Shown piece by piece: positions 61,973-64,000 of a stretch of DNA of 64,000 nt (positions are counted from its first letter, which is position 1; the number at the start of each line of letters is the position of its first letter). The position numbers and the translations under genes were made by a program. The stretch is from Sphagnum compactum. Lineage: Eukaryota; Bryophyta; Sphagnopsida; Sphagnales. The notes beneath the pieces are model-generated. The model was given only the letters and a program-made list of their open reading frames with translations, was not told the origin of the DNA and did no database searches. The stretch is taken from assembly GCA_965153455.1 (NCBI GenBank), contig OZ234503.1, positions 4,650,001 through 4,714,000 on the forward strand, read 5' to 3'.

Positions 61973-64000
61973 TCAATTTCCAGTAACCCGCCTGTTGGGT
62001 GCAAATACATACTTGATCAAAGATTCTTTGATTGGCAATATCTCAGGGAATTCGTGCTGCAATTTTGATGCATCAAGTTCATTATTGCTCCGAGCTGCAA
62101 TGATGACCTTTGCTTGCTCTTCCAGAGTAAAGTTCTTCCATGAAAATCCTGGGTCAATGTACTGTTGATACATCTCCAGAATCTCATTGTGGCTCACAAC
62201 TCCTGGATTGGTGAAATTCCAGATTCCCCGCAAGTTGCGCTTTGCCATTTCAATTGAGATAGGCAGCAATTCATCCAAGATTGTCATGCTATTAGGAATG
62301 TTCACCACCTTCTGATACCGGGAAATCTTTGTGATGAAATTTCGTGGATTTTGCAGATCAGAAGTGATGGGCATCCGCACTCGCAGGGTGCACACATTGT
62401 CAAACTCTTTGAGAAGCTCCTCAACCTGCCCAGTTTCCAAACTAGAGTGAGATTTCCACTTTAAGGACATGCAGTTTCCCTCAAGAACATGGGATTTGAA
62501 TGTCCCAGCAAATGCCTGAGTGGTTAGCAAACAAGGGAGACGTACCTGACCCTAATCATTCACAAGGTAGGCATTAAGAGCTCTGACTACATCTATCCCC
62601 ACCAAGTTAGTCAAAATGCACCTTTGAGCCCTGATGTACCATTATAAAACCAATCTGATTGCAAACTTCAACTGAGGCATGTACTAGAATGATTTCACTC
62701 GGTCCTGGAAAAACAATGTCAGGTACAACCAACAAAAAAGGGCCTGTGTCTGAAAGTATATAGCATGAGACATCATCCAAGTACTCACCATGGCTTTGGT
62801 CTTGGAGTAGTATGAGCCAAAAAAGTTTGGTGTATCTTCTTCCTTGAAACCGATACCACTTCCAAGCTGGTGCTTGTTGTCATACTCAAAAATACATCCA
62901 GTTGCAAAATTGATGAGCAGCAGTTTGCTCTGCTTACAAACATCTGCCAAAGTCAGAGTACCTACAACATTTGCACGGATAGTCTCCACCTTGTGACTTT
63001 CACACCAGTCCACATTTGGCCGCCCTGTCACACCTGCAGCATTGAAGACATGTGTGGGCTTTATGGATGCAATGTCTGCCTCTAATTGTTCCCGATTCTC
63101 CAACCGCCCAGATCCAAACTCATATGATATCCCCTGCTTCTGACATATTTTTCCAAGAAGCCCACCAATCCAGCCAGTGCGTCCATAGATCAGAAATTTC
63201 AAGGACTGTTTTGGGGCACCATTCTCCTGAGCAGTCAGTGCAGCATTCCCAGCTGCATAGCTGTTAACCTTCAGAGATGAATGCTCAGTTGGGGCACTGG
63301 CAGTTTCAGCCTCAGCTTTAGTTTCAGGGCCTTGCTGGAAGTCTGCAAGTTTCTCAACCCCAGATATGGAGAGCATACGGGGGTGGGGAACAAGTGCTCC
63401 TGAAACATCCCCCCACCAGTCAGAATGGCTGGTGTACCACTGCAATGTCTTCCTCAATCCCTCTTCCCAGGTGGTACGTTCCTGCCATCCAATGTCCTTC
63501 AGTTTGGCATCATCCAAGAAGTAGCGTTGGTCATTGAAAGGACGATTGTCCACAAACTGAATAGACTTCTCACAGTCAAGGTTGAAAAGGTTGCATATAT
63601 CTCTAGCAACATTGAGGACAGTCCGCTCCTTCTTTGTGCCAATGTTGTAAACATGGCCCACACTTCCCTTGTGCAGCACAACCTCAAATGCCTCAGCCAC
63701 ATCTTCACAGTAGAGGTAGCTACGCACATTAGATCCATCTCCATGGATAGGGAGGGGCTTCCCCTGCATGGCCAAAAGAATGAACTTGGGTATGAGCTTC
63801 TCTGGGAACTGATTAGGCCCATACACATTGTTGCCTCGTGTGGTGATGACAGGCAGCCCATAGGAGCGACCATATGCCATCACCAGCATTTCAGCACCAG
63901 CCTTGGTGGCTGAATAAGGATTTGTGGGCAGGAGCTGTGATGCTTCGTGGTTTCCAACAATCGCATCAGCTTCAGTCTCTCCATACACCTCATCTGTGCT
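61973..64000 (-). CDS. RHM: UDP-rhamnose synthase (RHM), 3' part, two exons
   Basis: Cytosolic enzyme that turns UDP-glucose into UDP-L-rhamnose for pectin, cell-wall glycans and glycosides. Exons: >64000-62789 and 62425-61973 (stop TGA); the single visible intron is 62426-62788, GT-AG. The window holds 554 residues of a family length near 670, so roughly 115 N-terminal residues, including the first NAD-binding glycine motif, lie off the right edge. The visible sequence opens with STDEVYG, the Asp-Glu pair of the 4,6-dehydratase domain, then NPYSATK (Tyr-x3-Lys), RSYLYCEDVAEAFE and NRPFNDQRYFLDD. A variable linker (about 210-255 in window numbering) leads to the epimerase/reductase domain: FLIYGRTGWIGGLLG (NADPH-binding glycines), GVTGRPNVDWCESHK, ATGCIFEYD, YYSKTKAM (Tyr-x3-Lys), MPITSDLQNPRNFI and NFTLEEQAKVI. 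Both domains look intact. Which RHM paralogue it is cannot be told. Confidence 0.97.

Noticed and set aside
63425-63913. Plus-strand open frame of 162 codons opposite RHM
   Set aside because: It is the antisense shadow of the conserved RHM exon; the minus-strand frame is the real gene.
1-64000. Functional gene cluster of the four same-strand genes
   Set aside because: Pump, kinase, CCZ1 and RHM act in unrelated processes and are separated by transposon-rich DNA of 5 to 21 kb; shared strand is likely chance.
1-64000. tRNA or rRNA genes
   Set aside because: None noticed on reading; a covariance-model scan would be needed to exclude a tRNA in the AT-rich gaps.

Overview
The window is nuclear DNA of a land plant. 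It carries four spliced, intron-rich protein genes, all on the minus strand, set in AT-rich, repeat-filled intergenic DNA. Residue choices in the proton pump, short matches to the plant telomere unit (TTTAGGG) and a decayed plant-type hAT transposase all fit a plant. The pump looks most like those of seed-free plants (bryophyte, lycophyte or fern), but that lineage call is an impression and the species cannot be named from sequence alone.

Layout from left to right. (1) 1-5860: 5' two-thirds of a P3A plasma-membrane H+-ATPase, 14 exons, 606 residues, 3' end off the window. (2) 5861-27215: about 21 kb without a recognisable gene, holding microsatellites, a small GC-rich island, several repeat families and a striking inverted array of short AT-rich repeats at 21360-22660. 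(3) 27216-32658: a complete 9-exon gene for a 519-residue plant kinase with a zeta-toxin-type P-loop fold, the family that includes calmodulin-dependent NAD kinase NADKc. (4) 32659-50520: transposon-dominated DNA with a broken hAT transposase, a 61-bp minisatellite, two copies of an unclassified element facing each other as 2.4-kb inverted arms, and a perfect 3 x 51 bp repeat. (5) 50521-56191: a complete 10-exon CCZ1 gene (528 residues). (6) 56192-61972: intergenic DNA with a 3 x 88 bp tandem repeat, a small MITE-like element and dispersed repeats. (7) 61973-64000: 3' part of a UDP-rhamnose synthase (RHM) gene, 554 residues in two exons, 5' end off the window.

The four genes serve unrelated housekeeping roles: proton pumping, probable NADP supply, Rab7 activation for vacuolar traffic, and UDP-rhamnose supply. 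Nothing suggests a cluster or operon. Exon joins were set by eye: every listed join keeps the reading frame and agrees with remembered family sequence, but no alignment was run. The more unusual points are two GC-AG introns, a small hairpin-rich repeat shared between a pump intron and a distant intergenic site, another repeat shared between introns of two different genes, and the two large inverted structures.
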